From RUG14219 sp045538535 (GTDB taxonomy: Bacteria > Cyanobacteriota > Vampirovibrionia > Gastranaerophilales > Gastranaerophilaceae), in the NCBI GenBank assembly GCA_045538535.1, contig JAZSRN010000005.1:1-14922 (forward strand): a stretch of 14,922 nt of DNA, in the 5' to 3' direction. Below the pieces are notes generated by a model that was not told the origin of the DNA, ran no database searches, and saw nothing but the letters and a program-made list of their open reading frames with translations. How positions within the stretch are numbered: the stretch's first letter is position 1; the number at the start of each line of letters is the position of its first letter. Shown here one piece after another: positions 1 to 6,891 of the stretch. The position numbers and the translations under genes are program-made.

Positions 1-103
1 CCGTAGGCGCAAATGCAGTCATAGCAAGGGTTTTGGGCAATTTTGAACCCCCAACTTTTTCAATGAAATCTATGTTCATACTATTCAGACGCATATTTAC
101 CAT
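1..103 (-). CDS. N-terminal part of an unidentified protein, runs off left edge
   Basis: Reading leftwards from the ATG at 103-101, an open frame of 34 codons reaches the window edge without a stop. It begins MVNMRLNSMNIDFIEKVGG and continues SKLPKTLAMTAFAPT. In-frame ATGs also occur at 94-92 and 79-77. I prefer the first because a good sigma70-type promoter (TTGTCA, 17 nt, TATATT) lies directly upstream, with the -10 box ending 6 nt before this ATG, as for several other genes here. The later ATGs have no recognisable Shine-Dalgarno. The residues resemble an ordinary protein N-terminus, but too little is visible to name a family. The gene is divergent from the ykgJ-like gene and shares a 146-bp intergenic region with it. 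The coding call is moderate and the start less certain. Confidence 0.5.
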   Translation of the reverse strand, partial: MVNMRLNSMNIDFIEKVGGSKLPKTLAMTAFAPT

Positions 104-109
104 ATACCC

Positions 110-138
110 AATATATCAAATTTTTAAACAAATGACAA
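110..138 (-). promoter_or_regulatory. Sigma70-type promoter of the left-edge gene
   Basis: On the minus strand TTGTCA (138-133) is separated by exactly 17 nt from TATATT (115-110). The predicted transcription start falls at about 103, on the first possible ATG. This is the best -35/-10 pair in the window and suggests a leaderless transcript. Confidence 0.6.
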
Positions 139-234
139 CCCCTATATAAAAAAACATCTCTTACACCCTCGCGCAAAATTCATCACATCCGGACAAAAAA
201 CATTAATTATTTCCTAACTTAAACACTTTTTTAA

Positions 235-243
235 TGCTATAAT
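235..243 (+). promoter_or_regulatory. Extended -10 promoter, TGCTATAAT, probably leaderless
   Basis: A perfect extended -10 element (TGC then TATAAT at 238-243) ends 6 nt before the ATG at 250. There is no good -35 hexamer at normal spacing, consistent with an extended -10 promoter. The predicted transcription start is the ATG itself, and there is no Shine-Dalgarno. Confidence 0.65.
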
Positions 244-249
244 GTTTTT

Positions 250-933
250 ATGAGCGATTTAGAAAATAAAATTGACGAAATCAAAACGGATTATCGAGAA
301 ATATTTCTCAAAGCCGCATCAGAAATTGAGCAAAAAGTTAACGCCCTCAAGCCTAAAAATTTTGATGGCGAAATCTTTGACAATTACGAAGATAATTCTC
401 TCGGCAAAAAATGGCAAAATGCCGTCTTAGAAATGTTTGAAAATGACATTTCAAAAGAAGTTGTCCGCAAACTCACTCAGATAAAAGCTTATCGGAATTG
501 CGAAAACTTTTCTTGTCAAGGTTGCGCAACTTGTTGTAACCTTGCTTGTAGCGAATTTTCACCAGAAGAACTCGAGGAAAAAGCAAAAAACGGAGACAAT
601 TTTGCAACTCAATTTTTGAGTGTATTTGTACCTTATAATTCTTTTGAAGAGGCGTACAAAATTTATCCTGAATATTTAGATATGCTAAAAAAGAAAACCG
701 ATGGGAATGTTTATTTTTACCATTGTCCAAAATTGGATAAAAATAACAGATGTTCAGATTATGAAAATCGCCCACAAATCTGTCGAGACTTTCCGGACAA
801 TCCATTTTGCATATTGCCAAAAACTTGCGGATATTATGAATGGAGAGAAGAAATTCAACCGGTTGCATTACTTATGCACGCTTTTGTAGAAATCATCGGG
901 TTTTATAAATCAAAAATTACTAAAGGAGAATAA
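250..933 (+). CDS. YkgJ-family CxxCxxCC cysteine-cluster protein
   Basis: This is a 227-residue soluble protein of the YkgJ/UPF0153 type, in which clustered cysteines bind a metal, probably zinc or an iron-sulfur cluster. The hallmark is the cluster C89-x2-C92-x2-C95-C96-x3-C100 (SCQGCATCCNLAC), preceded by C84. A second group follows at C159, C168 (NNRC), C178 (RPQICRDFP), C187 and C193. The first 80 residues are charged and helical. The biochemical role of the family is not settled. The start is set by the TATAAT box 6 nt upstream, implying a leaderless mRNA. The stop is 8 nt before rlmN, so the two form an operon. rlmN is itself an iron-sulfur enzyme, so a role in metal or cluster handling is possible, but that is inference. 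Confidence 0.85.
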   Translation: MSDLENKIDEIKTDYREIFLKAASEIEQKVNALKPKNFDGEIFDNYEDNSLGKKWQNAVLEMFENDISKEVVRKLTQIKAYRNCENFSCQGCATCCNLACSEFSPEELEEKAKNGDNFATQFLSVFVPYNSFEEAYKIYPEYLDMLKKKTDGNVYFYHCPKLDKNNRCSDYENRPQICRDFPDNPFCILPKTCGYYEWREEIQPVALLMHAFVEIIGFYKSKITKGE

Positions 934-941
934 ACCAAAAA

Positions 942-1988
942 ATGTTGGAAAATAAAAAAATATTATCAGGTTTGACATTAGAAGAAATAGAAAAAATAAC
1001 AGATGAACTCAAAGCATCAAAATTCAGAGCCCGACAAATTCACAACTGGCTTTATTTAAAATCAGTTTCTTCAATTGATGAAATGACTGATTTATCCGTA
1101 AAATTTCGCGAAGAGTTAAAACAAGTTGCAGACATTACAAACATAAAAATACATACAAAACAAACCAGTGTTGACGGAACAATCAAATATCTTTTGGAAT
1201 TTGAAGACGGTGAAAAAGTTGAAACCGTACTTATGCGTTTTGACAATCGTGCAAACCTTACCGCTTGTGTAAGTTCACAAGTCGGATGCGCAGTTAATTG
1301 TTCTTTTTGTGCAACCGGCAAAAGAGGATTTATCCGAAATCTCTCTTATAAAGAAATCATTGAACAAGTTTTGACAATACAGAGAGATACCGGTTTGAAA
1401 GTAACTAACGTCGTATTTATGGGACAAGGCGAACCATTATTAAACCTTGACAATGTATTGAAAGCAATGGAAATATTCAACGAAAACTTCCAAATCGGCG
1501 CAAGAAGATTAACCCTTTCAACAAGCGGAATTATCCCTAAAATTTATGAACTTGCGGATGTAGTAGACATGCAATCAACTTTGGCAATTTCACTACACGC
1601 ACCAAATCACGAAATCCGCACACAATTAATGAAAATTGAAGAAAAATACAATATGACGGAACTTCACAAGGCTTTGAAACACTATGTGCAAAAAACCGGC
1701 AGAAGAATTACTATTGAATACCTCTTGATAAAAGATTTGAACGATACAATCGACAGTGCAAAACAATTGGTAGAATATTTGAAAGACTTAAAATGTAATA
1801 TCAATTTAATACCATACAACCCTACAGCACAAAACGATTACCAAAGACCGTCAAACAATTCTATTATGCGCTTCAAAGCGTTACTTGAACATTCCGGCAA
1901 AAAAGTCACCGTTCGTTTGGAGCGCGGTGGGGATATCGATGCGGCATGCGGTCAACTTAAAGGCAAGATTGAAGACGGTATAAAATAG
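942..1988 (+). CDS. rlmN: Dual-specificity 23S rRNA/tRNA adenine-C2 methyltransferase RlmN
   Basis: RlmN is a radical-SAM enzyme that methylates C2 of A2503 in 23S rRNA, and A37 of some tRNAs, supporting translational fidelity. The 348-residue length is normal. The radical-SAM [4Fe-4S] motif C116-x3-C120-x2-C123 (GCAVNCSFCATG) is intact. It is followed by GQGEPLLN, the substrate/SAM region LTLSTSG and the ISLHAP segment. The conserved C-terminal cysteine C336 (DAACGQL), which carries the methyl intermediate or resolves it, is present. An N-terminal KxFRARQIHNWLY accessory helix region is also typical. An AGGAG Shine-Dalgarno at 924-928 overlaps the end of the upstream gene, with a rather long 13-nt spacer to the ATG. 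It is co-transcribed with the ykgJ-like gene. I see no hairpin terminator after it, only a T-rich stretch. Confidence 0.96.
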   Translation: MLENKKILSGLTLEEIEKITDELKASKFRARQIHNWLYLKSVSSIDEMTDLSVKFREELKQVADITNIKIHTKQTSVDGTIKYLLEFEDGEKVETVLMRFDNRANLTACVSSQVGCAVNCSFCATGKRGFIRNLSYKEIIEQVLTIQRDTGLKVTNVVFMGQGEPLLNLDNVLKAMEIFNENFQIGARRLTLSTSGIIPKIYELADVVDMQSTLAISLHAPNHEIRTQLMKIEEKYNMTELHKALKHYVQKTGRRITIEYLLIKDLNDTIDSAKQLVEYLKDLKCNINLIPYNPTAQNDYQRPSNNSIMRFKALLEHSGKKVTVRLERGGDIDAACGQLKGKIEDGIK

Positions 1989-2017
1989 CAATTTTTTTTG
2001 TTTACATGTTTTTATTA

Positions 2018-2029
2018 ATATATGTAGAA
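2018..2029 (+). promoter_or_regulatory. ATATATGTAGAA box upstream of the RHS-like gene
   Basis: The 12-bp word ATATATGTAGAA, with TTTACA a little upstream, recurs exactly on the minus strand at 5987-5976 before the other TM-anchored gene. TATGTA (2021-2026) could be a -10 box with TTGTTT (1998-2003) 17 nt upstream. A GGAG Shine-Dalgarno at 2034-2037 serves the ATG at 2043. Function is inferred only from the repetition and position. Confidence 0.35.
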
Positions 2030-2042
2030 CTTTGGAGTAGGT

Positions 2043-3767
2043 ATGCCAGTAAACAAGATTACATTTAAAAGTAACACCCCATTTGTAGAACAAAATAAAA
2101 ACGAAATTAATAAAACAGAAACCCCAATAGATAAAGAAAAATCGCATGCAATGGAAAAAATGCTTGGGCTTGGTGCCGCTGCTGCAATTGCAATCGGGGG
2201 AATTTATTATTATGTTAAACGAGGCAAAGCACCAAAAGGCGGTTCCTCATCCATTCCCACACCTACACCATCAACATCGGGTACGGGTGAAGCTGCACCG
2301 GCTGCAAAAATTTTCGAAGAAATTAAACAGCGCGCAGACGGAACCATAAGAAGAATTGTCAACAAAGACGAGAACGGTCGCATCACAAAAATGACTTATT
2401 ACGCCAAAGACGGCAAAACCATAACTTCTGAAACAAAATTCGAAAATATATCAGGCGTAATTCAAAATAATAAATATGTTACAAGAAGAACATTTGTAGA
2501 CGGGAAACTTGAAACCGAAACAGAATATATTACAAGTCCGATTAACAAAACCAGAAACAAAACGATTGAAAAAATCCACAATTTAGAAAATAACGGTTTA
2601 AAATTCGAATCGCACTACGATACTGCGGGACGTCTGACTCATACCAAAAAATATGACAACAAAACCGGCCAAAAAGTTGTTGAATCACGTCACTTTGATT
2701 GGAAAAGCGATGGGAATTTCGATTTGACATCAACATTTTACGGCCAAGGCAAATCAAGAAAAGTCATCCACGAATATGCCGACGATACAGTTATCGAAAG
2801 CAAATTCGATTCTAATGGCAAATTGCGCCACTCAATTGAACTAGATGCGAACGGAAAAATTGTTTTTGAAAAGAAAATAGACAAAAAAGGTCGCGAAACG
2901 CATATTTCTTACGAAAATGGTAAAAAACAAATTGTAAAACACCTTACCGACAAAAACGGAAATTCATACACTCAACATTTTCATTTAGATGAAGAAAATC
3001 CTTTATACCGCGGCATAAATTTCTTTAATTTAAAAGGTGAATCCATAGGGTCATTAAAATTCGGTTTTGATGGCAAACCTCAAGAATGCAATTTTAGAGA
3101 TAAACTAGGTAATATATCAACTTTAATGTATCATAACGGAGGCAAAAAGAACGGCAAATTGTTAACTCAAGCCGACGGAACAACTTGTCAAATAAAATAC
3201 GACAAATTCGGGAATAAAGCCGAAGATATAATTCAATATACTAATGGAAAACAAAGGATACACAAATATCGCAACGGACAACTAACTGATGAAATATTAA
3301 AAATTTCTAAGGGAGAAGTGGCATTTGATGTACACTATCACGGAGATTTTAGATATACAACAACATATAATTCTGGTGCAGATGGTTTAGAAACGGTCAC
3401 TTATTTATCTAAAAAACTAAAACACGAATCAAATCCTCAAGTTTTATTATGGACACCTTTAAAAGAAACTTATCGATACTCGGATGGGTCAGAAAGAATA
3501 ATCCAAAAGTCCATACCAAACTCTCCGAATTCGCCATGGGATGAATACGTGTGGAACCCGGACGGTGAACTTATCAAAATGAATAACAGTACTTTTGAAA
3601 ATCAACACGATGCGGCCGGAAACGTCACAAAAATTATCGAAACCGATAAAATCGCCGGCAAAAGATTTGTCTACGACAAAGATTTTGACCACCCGATTGA
3701 ACAATATCATCTTTGCAAAAATAAAGAAGGCAAAGACGAATGGATACGAGTACGACTTGAGTTTTAA
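2043..3767 (+). CDS. Membrane-anchored protein with YD/RHS-like degenerate repeats
   Basis: This is a 574-residue protein of unknown function. Residues 1-40 are short and polar and include ITFKSNTPF. One membrane segment follows at about 41-57 (LGLGAAAAIAIGGIYYYV), then KRGK and a Pro/Ser/Thr/Gly-rich linker (about 61-88). From about residue 95 to the end run degenerate units of roughly 20 residues, such as YYAKDGK, HYDTAGRLT, KFDSNGKLR, ELDANGK, KYDKFGNK and VYDKDFDHP. These resemble RHS/YD repeats or related beta-strand repeats. There is no signal peptidase site, no RHS core protease motif and no C-terminal toxin domain. Basic residues just after the membrane segment would favour a cytoplasmic C-terminus, unlike usual surface RHS proteins, so topology is open. 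A GGAG Shine-Dalgarno 5 nt upstream fixes the start. MORN/YwqK-like repeats are the main alternative reading. Confidence 0.75.
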   Translation: MPVNKITFKSNTPFVEQNKNEINKTETPIDKEKSHAMEKMLGLGAAAAIAIGGIYYYVKRGKAPKGGSSSIPTPTPSTSGTGEAAPAAKIFEEIKQRADGTIRRIVNKDENGRITKMTYYAKDGKTITSETKFENISGVIQNNKYVTRRTFVDGKLETETEYITSPINKTRNKTIEKIHNLENNGLKFESHYDTAGRLTHTKKYDNKTGQKVVESRHFDWKSDGNFDLTSTFYGQGKSRKVIHEYADDTVIESKFDSNGKLRHSIELDANGKIVFEKKIDKKGRETHISYENGKKQIVKHLTDKNGNSYTQHFHLDEENPLYRGINFFNLKGESIGSLKFGFDGKPQECNFRDKLGNISTLMYHNGGKKNGKLLTQADGTTCQIKYDKFGNKAEDIIQYTNGKQRIHKYRNGQLTDEILKISKGEVAFDVHYHGDFRYTTTYNSGADGLETVTYLSKKLKHESNPQVLLWTPLKETYRYSDGSERIIQKSIPNSPNSPWDEYVWNPDGELIKMNNSTFENQHDAAGNVTKIIETDKIAGKRFVYDKDFDHPIEQYHLCKNKEGKDEWIRVRLEF

Positions 3768-3787
3768 TTTTATTTTTGTCGTATAAT
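3757..3787 (+). promoter_or_regulatory. Promoter of dtd with perfect TATAAT, probably leaderless
   Basis: TATAAT at 3782-3787 ends 6 nt before the dtd ATG at 3794. A possible -35, TTGAGT (3757-3762), overlaps the last codons of the RHS-like gene with a long 19-nt spacer. There is no Shine-Dalgarno before the ATG. The implied transcript starts at or very near the ATG. Confidence 0.6.
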
Positions 3788-3793
3788 CGAATT

Positions 3794-4234
3794 ATGAAAG
3801 CCTTAATTCAAAGAGTAAAACGAGCCAGCGTTACGATTGAAGATAATTTGTATTCGTCAATCGGTGCGGGGCTTTTGGTATTTTTAGGAGTTGAAAAATC
3901 CGACGAAAAAATAAATGCCGAAAAATTGGCTGAAAAAATCCTTAAATTAAGAATTTTTGAAGATGAAAACGAAAAAATGAATTTTTCAGTTTCGGATACA
4001 AAAGGCGAAATCCTTGTAGTATCTCAATTTACATTGTGCGGAAGCTGCAAAAAAGGAACTCGTCCTTCCTTTGACAATTCAGCACCAAGAGAAAAAGCCA
4101 TCGAATTATATGAGTATTTTGTCAATTGCATCAAGGCATCCGGTTTGAAAACAGAAACCGGAAAATTTCAAGCGATGATGGATGTCGAACTTGTAAACGA
4201 CGGCCCAGTAACCTTTAACCTAGAATCTATTTAA
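3794..4234 (+). CDS. dtd: D-aminoacyl-tRNA deacylase
   Basis: DTD hydrolyses D-aminoacyl-tRNAs (and glycyl-tRNA-Ala), so that D-amino acids do not enter protein or lock up tRNA. The 146 residues match the normal family length and begin with the canonical MKALIQRVKRASV. Both active-site signatures are present: SQFTL at residues 77-81, followed by the GTRPSF segment, and the Gly-cisPro motif NDGPVT at 135-140. A TTG further upstream (3776) would add six residues, but it lies across the promoter, and family homology supports the ATG. The mRNA looks leaderless. A strong hairpin follows the stop codon. Confidence 0.96.
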   Translation: MKALIQRVKRASVTIEDNLYSSIGAGLLVFLGVEKSDEKINAEKLAEKILKLRIFEDENEKMNFSVSDTKGEILVVSQFTLCGSCKKGTRPSFDNSAPREKAIELYEYFVNCIKASGLKTETGKFQAMMDVELVNDGPVTFNLESI

Positions 4235-4249
4235 TGATTTTATAAGTTT

Positions 4250-4273
4250 AAAACAACCAAAAATTTAAACCCC
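4250..4273. repeat. 24-bp exact direct repeat, left copy
   Basis: The 24-bp sequence from 4250 to 4273, beginning AAAACAACCAAAAATTT and ending AAACCCC, is identical to 6152-6175 in the same orientation. The two copies bracket the whole minus-strand operon 4331-5956. The left copy runs into the left arm of the terminator after dtd. Confidence 0.85.
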
Positions 4274-4320
4274 AAAACCGGTTTTTCTTTAGTTTTAGGG
4301 TTCAATTTTTGTTTGTTTTA
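4268..4320. terminator. Bidirectional terminator between dtd and the minus-strand operon
   Basis: Arms AACCCCAAAAC (4268-4278) and GTTTTAGGGTT (4292-4302) pair over 11 positions with a single C/A mismatch and a 13-nt loop. On the plus strand a T-rich run (4305-4319) follows. On the minus strand the stem is followed by TTTAAATTTTTGG. It can therefore end both dtd and the operon 5956-4331. Confidence 0.7.
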
Positions 4321-4330
4321 CTTGATTTTC

Positions 4331-5182
4331 TTAGTCTAATCTAAATCTTTTTATAACATCTGGATCTTTCAAAATACTTTCGTCAAAAACATTTATATTT
4401 AATTCTTTGGCTTTATCAAGTAAAAACTTGCAATCATCGTCGTTCAGTTTTTGCACCCATTTTTCTTTCTTTGCTTTCTGAACCTTGGCACTTTGATCGC
4501 GCAATTTCTTGACAATATGTTCCACATCTTTATTCTCAGGAACCTCAATGTCAACTTTTTTAACTTGTGACGCCAATTCGTTTTTTGTAACAGCTATATT
4601 TCGAATTCTCTTTACATTCTCACTGATTGTTTCTTGTAGAGGTTTCGTTTTGCCATTAATTACACGACTTAACTCTTTTCCGAGATGCGCATATACATCT
4701 TGCACAAGTGGATGTCGCATTTCTCCTACATTTTTGTTAACGTTTAAATTACCGCGAATCATATCTGTATCCAAAGATATATCTAACTTTCCACCTTTAT
4801 TAGAAACACTCGCAGCCATATTATTTCCATCAACCGAAGCCCCAGTATCAGCTATCAAATTTAATCTACCTTCGCCTTGCCCTACTCGTGCACGAAGTTG
4901 AACTACTTCACCCGTCCCACGAGTATAATCACAACCACCGGCTGCACGAAGAACAACCCTATCACCATCTTTAATAGCAATACCTGCGACCATAGAATCT
5001 CCACGTCCGTTTGCGCCAATCAAAACTTTCGGTCTTTTCAAACCTAATGTATCAATAAAAGCTTTCATTTCCGGAATTTGCTCTAACTGCTTTCCGGAGT
5101 ATTCAATACGAAGTCTTTCACCGTCTTGCAACAGTTTGTTTGCCAAATTTTGAATTTTTGAATTTAATAATTTTACACTCAT
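4331..5182 (-). CDS. Conserved-looking protein of unknown function, second gene of minus operon
   Basis: This is a 283-residue, probably cytoplasmic protein with no signal peptide or membrane segment. It has three visible parts. Residues 1-50 are helical and amphipathic. Residues about 50-145 are Gly/Asp/Val-rich and strand-like (VLIGANGRGDSMV, AIKDGDRVVLRAAGG, LIADTGASVDGNN), which could be a small beta domain. Residues about 150-283 are helical and lysine-rich (KAKKEKW, LLDKAKELNINVFDE). I do not recognise the family. An AGGAAGG Shine-Dalgarno upstream fixes the start, and the gene begins 18 nt after the TM/coiled-coil gene ends, so the two are co-transcribed. The pairing suggests this protein acts with the membrane-anchored partner, but that is inference. 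Confidence 0.75.
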   Translation of the reverse strand: MSVKLLNSKIQNLANKLLQDGERLRIEYSGKQLEQIPEMKAFIDTLGLKRPKVLIGANGRGDSMVAGIAIKDGDRVVLRAAGGCDYTRGTGEVVQLRARVGQGEGRLNLIADTGASVDGNNMAASVSNKGGKLDISLDTDMIRGNLNVNKNVGEMRHPLVQDVYAHLGKELSRVINGKTKPLQETISENVKRIRNIAVTKNELASQVKKVDIEVPENKDVEHIVKKLRDQSAKVQKAKKEKWVQKLNDDDCKFLLDKAKELNINVFDESILKDPDVIKRFRLD

Positions 5183-5200
5183 TATTTCTACCTTCCTTTC

Positions 5201-5956
5201 TTACGCTGCTTGATTTAATTCTTGAGTTAAATTATTTCTTTTTTCTATTAATTTTGCTAACTGTGCCTCAAGAGTTGAAGTATCTTTTCCAAATCTCTTG
5301 GCACCTGCAATTCTTTTTTCCAAATTTTTGATTGTACCACTTAGAGCTTTTAATTCCGGATTTTGTGCTTTTATCACTAAAGGTTTAACAACTTTTCCAT
5401 TGTTACTATCTTCTGATAAATTTTCTACACCTTTTGCATTTTCACCAATTGTATTTTTTTGTGAGCGTTCTAAAGCATTTTGTTCTTCAAGCTTATTCAA
5501 TCCCTTTCTTTGTTCTTTATTTGGAGCTATATACCCATTTTCACTTTTGTACGTTGCCAACTCTTGCTCACTAAATTGTTCGTCAATTTCGCTTTGCCAT
5601 TTTTGTTCAATTTCTAACTTTTCTTTTTTTCGGTGGGATTTTGCTTCAGTTTTATTCATCTTTCTAGCATCAGAACGATAAATTTTTCTTTTCTTTGGTT
5701 TTGTCACATTTCCCACATTTTCTGCTACTTCATCAGCTTTCGCTGCGGCTTCTTTAACAGTTTTTTGCGATACCACTTTAGGCTTGCGTACAAGCATTCC
5801 TAACCCGAAAGCAGAAAGTACTGCTAAACTTCCGTATAACAAATCTGAATTATCTTCCTTCTTTTCAGGAACAGTACTCCCTTCAAAATTTGGTTTATTT
5901 TTAGTTTTAGGTTCAATTGAACTAACTTGAGGGGATAAACATACATTCGAAACCAT
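5201..5956 (-). CDS. Single-pass membrane protein with basic region and C-terminal coiled coil
   Basis: The 251-residue protein has a polar N-terminal segment (with PNFEGSTVP at about 22-30) and one membrane helix at about 39-56 (LLYGSLAVLSAFGLGMLV). A strongly basic, lysine-rich region follows (about 57-115, including KPKKRKIYR), then a charged helical stretch. The C-terminus, about 200-248, has heptad-like spacing of hydrophobics and looks like a coiled coil (IKNLEKRIAG, LEAQLAKLIEKRNNL). Positive residues right after the membrane helix favour a cytoplasmic C-terminus. Its layout, short polar leader with an F-x-S/G-x-T motif then one helix then basic residues, parallels the RHS-like protein at 2043. 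An AAGG site lies upstream of the ATG. Family unknown. It is first in an operon with the gene at 5182-4331. Confidence 0.75.
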   Translation of the reverse strand: MVSNVCLSPQVSSIEPKTKNKPNFEGSTVPEKKEDNSDLLYGSLAVLSAFGLGMLVRKPKVVSQKTVKEAAAKADEVAENVGNVTKPKKRKIYRSDARKMNKTEAKSHRKKEKLEIEQKWQSEIDEQFSEQELATYKSENGYIAPNKEQRKGLNKLEEQNALERSQKNTIGENAKGVENLSEDSNNGKVVKPLVIKAQNPELKALSGTIKNLEKRIAGAKRFGKDTSTLEAQLAKLIEKRNNLTQELNQAA

Positions 5957-5975
5957 ACATACTACCTTATTTTTC

Positions 5976-5987
5976 TTCTACATATAT
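5976..5987 (-). promoter_or_regulatory. ATATATGTAGAA box upstream of minus operon
   Basis: On the minus strand this repeats exactly the 12-bp word found at 2018-2029, again just after TTTACA. It lies within the palindrome TACATATATGTA (5979-5990). It begins 30 nt and ends 19 nt before the ATG at 5956, so it may be a -10 region or a regulator site. A weak -35-like TTTTCA lies 18 nt upstream of a TATGTA hexamer. Confidence 0.35.
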
Positions 5988-6029
5988 GTAAAGAGAGATT
6001 ATTGAAAAATATTGCCACCGCCCCGCCCC

Positions 6030-6056
6030 ATCCTATCCTATCCTATCCTATCCTAT
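6030..6056. repeat. Pentanucleotide microsatellite (ATCCT)5.4
   Basis: Positions 6030-6056 keep perfect 5-bp periodicity (ATCCT on plus, AGGAT on minus). It is directly followed on the minus strand by GGGGCGGGGCGGTGG (6029-6015), an unusually GC-rich patch in this AT-rich DNA. The tract lies about 75-100 nt upstream of the ATG of the minus-strand operon, just beyond its likely promoter. Confidence 0.9.
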
Positions 6057-6151
6057 GAGTGATTATGACTGAATTTCAGCCTATTTTAAATTCATTTTTA
6101 CATTTCTTTACAATCGCAAACTAAAAACATATTGTCTGTTATTTGGAAACC

Positions 6152-6175
6152 AAAACAACCAAAAATTTAAACCCC
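6152..6175. repeat. 24-bp exact direct repeat, right copy
   Basis: Identical over 24 bp to 4250-4273 and in the same orientation. This copy is not part of an obvious terminator hairpin. It sits just upstream of the promoter of the L,D-transpeptidase gene. Confidence 0.85.
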
Positions 6176-6198
6176 TTCAAAATTTACAACAAATATTT

Positions 6199-6227
6199 TT
6201 GTATATTTTTTATTTATATGCTTTAAT
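6199..6227 (+). promoter_or_regulatory. Promoter of the L,D-transpeptidase gene, probably leaderless
   Basis: TTGTAT (6199-6204), a 17-nt spacer, then TGC plus TTTAAT (6222-6227) form a plausible extended -10 promoter. The -10 box ends 7 nt before the ATG at 6235, and no Shine-Dalgarno is present. Confidence 0.5.
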
Positions 6228-6234
6228 ATTATCT

Positions 6235-6873
6235 ATGTTAATAAATATCCCCAAAATCAATCCAAAAGGTATTCTCGGCACTCTTTTTATTGCCGGTTCT
6301 CTTGTGATATCTCCATTTCAGAGTAACGCTCAAAACAAGCTGGTTTCATCCCCTAAAGAAGATATTTTTTTATATACATCAACAACAATTCCTCCGGAAG
6401 GAACATCTGATATCAAAGTTTTAAAATCTGCACCAAAAGCAGAAGTAATTCTTCAAGGGAAAAAACAAAAAGTTTCCATTGTTATAGATATATCAAAAAA
6501 TGTTCTATACCATTACGATGAGTTTGGCAAACCTATCGCTGCATATTTAATCGCAAGCGGAAAACCTTCTTCACCTACAGAATGCGGATTACGAAGAGTT
6601 ACGCATATAGAACATTATCCATACAGAAATGCACCCAAAACAACAAAGCGATACAAAAATCCAAACGATTATGGCCCACAAATAATTTGTCTGGAAAAAA
6701 TAGATACCTTAACAGGAGCTCGCGCTACCACCGGAGAATTTATACACGGGAACAAAAACCCCAAAAGTCTTGGCAAACACGCCTCTTTAGGTTGCATAAG
6801 AATGGATAACAAAGTTATTAAACAGATAGCCTCAACAGTCAAACGAGGAACCCTCATACTTATTAAAAAATAA
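6235..6873 (+). CDS. Secreted L,D-transpeptidase (YkuD domain)
   Basis: YkuD-domain enzymes form 3-3 peptidoglycan cross-links or attach proteins to peptidoglycan, using a catalytic cysteine outside the cytoplasmic membrane. From the ATG at 6235 the product is 212 residues. It has a basic n-region, a hydrophobic core (about 12-27) and a likely cleavage after SNA (residue 32). The YkuD domain runs from about residue 78 (KVSIVIDISKNVLYHYD) to the end. H171 and the nucleophile C187 lie in HGNKNPKSLGKHASLGCIRM, with R189 following. The usual SHGC or SRGC is SLGC here. A TTG start at 6199 would add twelve residues but lies over the -35 box, and the resulting signal peptide would be odd. The gene is 52 nt upstream of folC, which has its own promoter. 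Confidence 0.9.
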   Translation: MLINIPKINPKGILGTLFIAGSLVISPFQSNAQNKLVSSPKEDIFLYTSTTIPPEGTSDIKVLKSAPKAEVILQGKKQKVSIVIDISKNVLYHYDEFGKPIAAYLIASGKPSSPTECGLRRVTHIEHYPYRNAPKTTKRYKNPNDYGPQIICLEKIDTLTGARATTGEFIHGNKNPKSLGKHASLGCIRMDNKVIKQIASTVKRGTLILIKK

Positions 6874-6891
6874 ATTAATATACACAAATAT

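Noticed and set aside
473..868. 131-codon frame antisense to the ykgJ-like gene
   Set aside because: It lies opposite a gene with clear cysteine motifs and has no start signals of its own.
3776..3793. Six-residue upstream extension of dtd from a TTG start
   Set aside because: The extension covers the TATAAT box, and the family starts at MKALIQRV, encoded at 3794.
4509..4901. 130-codon open frame on the plus strand opposite the 283-residue gene
   Set aside because: It is a Ser/Phe/Leu-rich antisense shadow without an RBS. The minus-strand gene has a Shine-Dalgarno and an operon context.
6030..6056. CRISPR array
   Set aside because: The unit is only 5 bp with no spacers, so this is a microsatellite.
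4250..6175. Insertion sequence or transposon between the direct repeats
   Set aside because: There is no transposase, integrase or terminal inverted repeat, and 24 bp is too long for a normal target-site duplication.
6199..6234. TTG start for the L,D-transpeptidase
   Set aside because: The TTG is part of the -35 hexamer. The ATG at 6235 gives a normal signal peptide.
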